Shown here: positions 62,939 to 64,000 of the stretch, in pieces
Position numbering within the stretch: position 1 is the first letter of the stretch
How the letters are laid out: the number at the start of each line of letters is the position of its first letter
Source: Acanthosepion esculentum
Taxonomy: Eukaryota; Mollusca; Cephalopoda; Sepiida; Sepiidae
NCBI GenBank assembly: GCA_964036315.1
Contig: OZ038485.1
Span: 72,536,824-72,600,823 of the forward strand
Direction: 5' to 3'
DNA: 64,000 nt
Program-made: the position numbers and the translations under genes
Notes under the pieces: generated by a model
Database searches by the model: none
What the model was told of the DNA's origin: nothing
What the model saw: only the letters and a program-made list of their open reading frames with translations

Positions 62939-64000
62939 GAAAACTGTGGAAACTTGTTGAAATCAATACTTTTCGATCGATAACATATCGATTTTCAATA
63001 ATTTTATTGGTTTTCTAAAGATTTCAATAAGTAAATCAATTTTACACGCAACCGTGTTTAACGTTGAAAAACAAGCCAAAACAGCTTGCTTTTACACCTA
63101 AAATTCAATATTTTTCAAAACTTTGTAAAACTTAAAATTTGCAATATAACTTTGTGAAAACTGTTGAAACTTGTTGAAATGAATACTTTTCGATCGGTAA
63201 CATATCGATTTTCAATAATTTTATTGGTTTTCGAAAGATTTCAATAAGTAAATCAATTTTACAAACAACCGTGTTTAAGGTTGAAAAACAATCCAAAACA
63301 GCTTGCTTTTACACCTAAAATTCAATATTTTTCAAAACTTTGTAAAACTTAAAATTTGCAATATAACTTTGTGAAAACTGTTGAAACTTGTTGAAATCAA
63401 CACTTTTCGATCGATAACATATCGATTTTCAATAATTTTATTGGTTTTCTAAAGATTTCAATAAGTAAATCAATTTTACACGCAACCGTGTTTAACGTTG
63501 AAAAACAAGCCAAAACAGCTTGCTTTTACACCTAAAATTCAATATTTTTCATAGCATTGTAAAACTTAAAATTTTCAATATAACTTTGTGAAAACAGTTG
63601 AAAGTTGTTCAAATGAATACTTTTCGATCGGTAACATATCGATTTTCAATAATTTTATTGGTTTTCTAAAGATTTCAATAAGTAAATCAATTTTTCATAC
63701 AGCCGTGTTTAACGTTGAAAAAGAAGCCAAAACAGCGTGCTTTTACACCTAAAATTCAATATTTTTCAAAACTATGTAAAACTTAAAATTTGCAATATAA
63801 CTTTGTGAAAACAGTTGAAACTTGTTGAAATCAATACTTTTCGATCGGTAACATATCGATTTTCAATAATTTTATTGGTTTTCTAAAGATTTCAATAAGT
63901 AAATCAATTTTACACGCAACCGTGTTTAACGTTGAAAAACAAGCCAAAACAGCTTGCTTTTACACCTAAAATTCAATATTTTTCAAAATTTGTAAAACTT

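Larger units (their letters stand above)
1..64000 (+). repeat. Satellite DNA array, 217-bp monomer, about 295 tandem copies
   Basis: The same monomer repeats head to tail across the whole window. The motif ACTTTGTG starts at 1, 218, 434, 651 and so on to 63800, a spacing of 217 bp or 217 minus a few bases. The majority monomer has about 55 G+C in 217 positions (about 25%). All copies are on the same strand apart from inverted bits at about 20200, 32400 and 34150. No unrelated sequence interrupts it: no transposon, gene or unique spacer. Such arrays are typical of eukaryotic centromeric, pericentromeric or heterochromatic DNA. Which compartment, and which species, cannot be told from sequence alone. 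Both array ends lie outside the window. Confidence 0.98.
53517..64000 (+). repeat. Diverged satellite layer with R3 and private variants
   Basis: From here the array changes character. New diagnostic forms appear: ACACGCAACC (first at about 54,799), AAGTTTG, TTTTAAACCTAACATTC, CTTGATTTTAC, TTTCACACTTTG, CGAAAAATTTC, GGTAAAACATATC (two-base insertion) and GTGTAAAC. They are absent or rare to the left. Copies differ more from each other. Block K-type monomers interdigitate at the edge (53,157-53,526 match 53,807-54,176). This looks like an older or separately homogenised subarray, possibly nearer an array edge, but the right end is not in the window. No gene is present. Confidence 0.85.

Noticed and set aside
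1..64000. CRISPR array, because of regularly spaced identical segments
   Set aside because: The segments between conserved cores are not unique spacers. The whole 217 bp is repeated with a few substitutions, and there are no cas genes.
1..64000. tRNA, rRNA, telomere repeats, microsatellite blocks or virus-derived sequence
   Set aside because: None of their conserved motifs is visible. The only short tandem repeat found is the 16-bp duplication at 20233-20264.

Overview
The window is one uninterrupted array of an AT-rich satellite DNA. A monomer of about 217 bp (about 75% A+T in the majority form, counted by hand) repeats head to tail from base 1 to base 64000, roughly 295 times, always on the same strand apart from three short inverted insertions. 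I found no protein gene, tRNA, rRNA, transposable element, CRISPR array or operon. The short open frames in the array are by-products of the repeat. Long, homogenised, gene-free tandem arrays of this kind are typical of eukaryotic centromeric, pericentromeric or other heterochromatin. The species cannot be read from the sequence. The monomer keeps about five CpG sites, roughly at or above base-composition expectation, which fits a genome with little germline CpG methylation (for example many insects) better than a vertebrate or a heavily methylated plant; this is weak inference.

Monomer anatomy, with base 1 of the window as monomer position 1. The left part (about 1-55) is variable and carries linked diagnostic bases. 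The core (about 56-110) is nearly invariant. The right part (about 111-217) is variable again. Positions 22-100 can fold as an outer 12-bp stem enclosing two small palindromes, and 137-162 form a second inverted repeat. Four left-module types (called L1-L4 here) and three main right-module types (R1-R3) recur in different combinations, and some monomers are hybrids of two types.

Layout. 1-10851 is a mosaic of short tandem duplications, including two shortened neighbouring monomers (1521-1898). 10852-19708 and 20880-29953 are two nearly identical copies of an 8.9-kb block, the second longer by exactly one monomer. Between them (19709-20879) lies a perfect inverted repeat with 44-bp arms. 29954-35604 includes a 1756-bp tandem duplication whose unit carries its own inverted repeat with 26-bp arms, so that junction is present twice. 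35605-53516 is made of further direct duplications (offsets 1301, 4772, 4556, 2385 and 651 bp). From about 53517 to the end, monomers belong to a more diverged layer marked by ACACGCAACC and other private variants, with its own duplications (offsets 1954, 1950, 3471 and 1085 bp).

There are no genes working together here. The content is a record of satellite turnover: unequal exchange in whole-monomer steps, local homogenisation, short-tract exchange between monomer types, and strand-switch events that turn at the same place in the monomer. All copy comparisons were made by eye, so the mismatch counts are minimum estimates.
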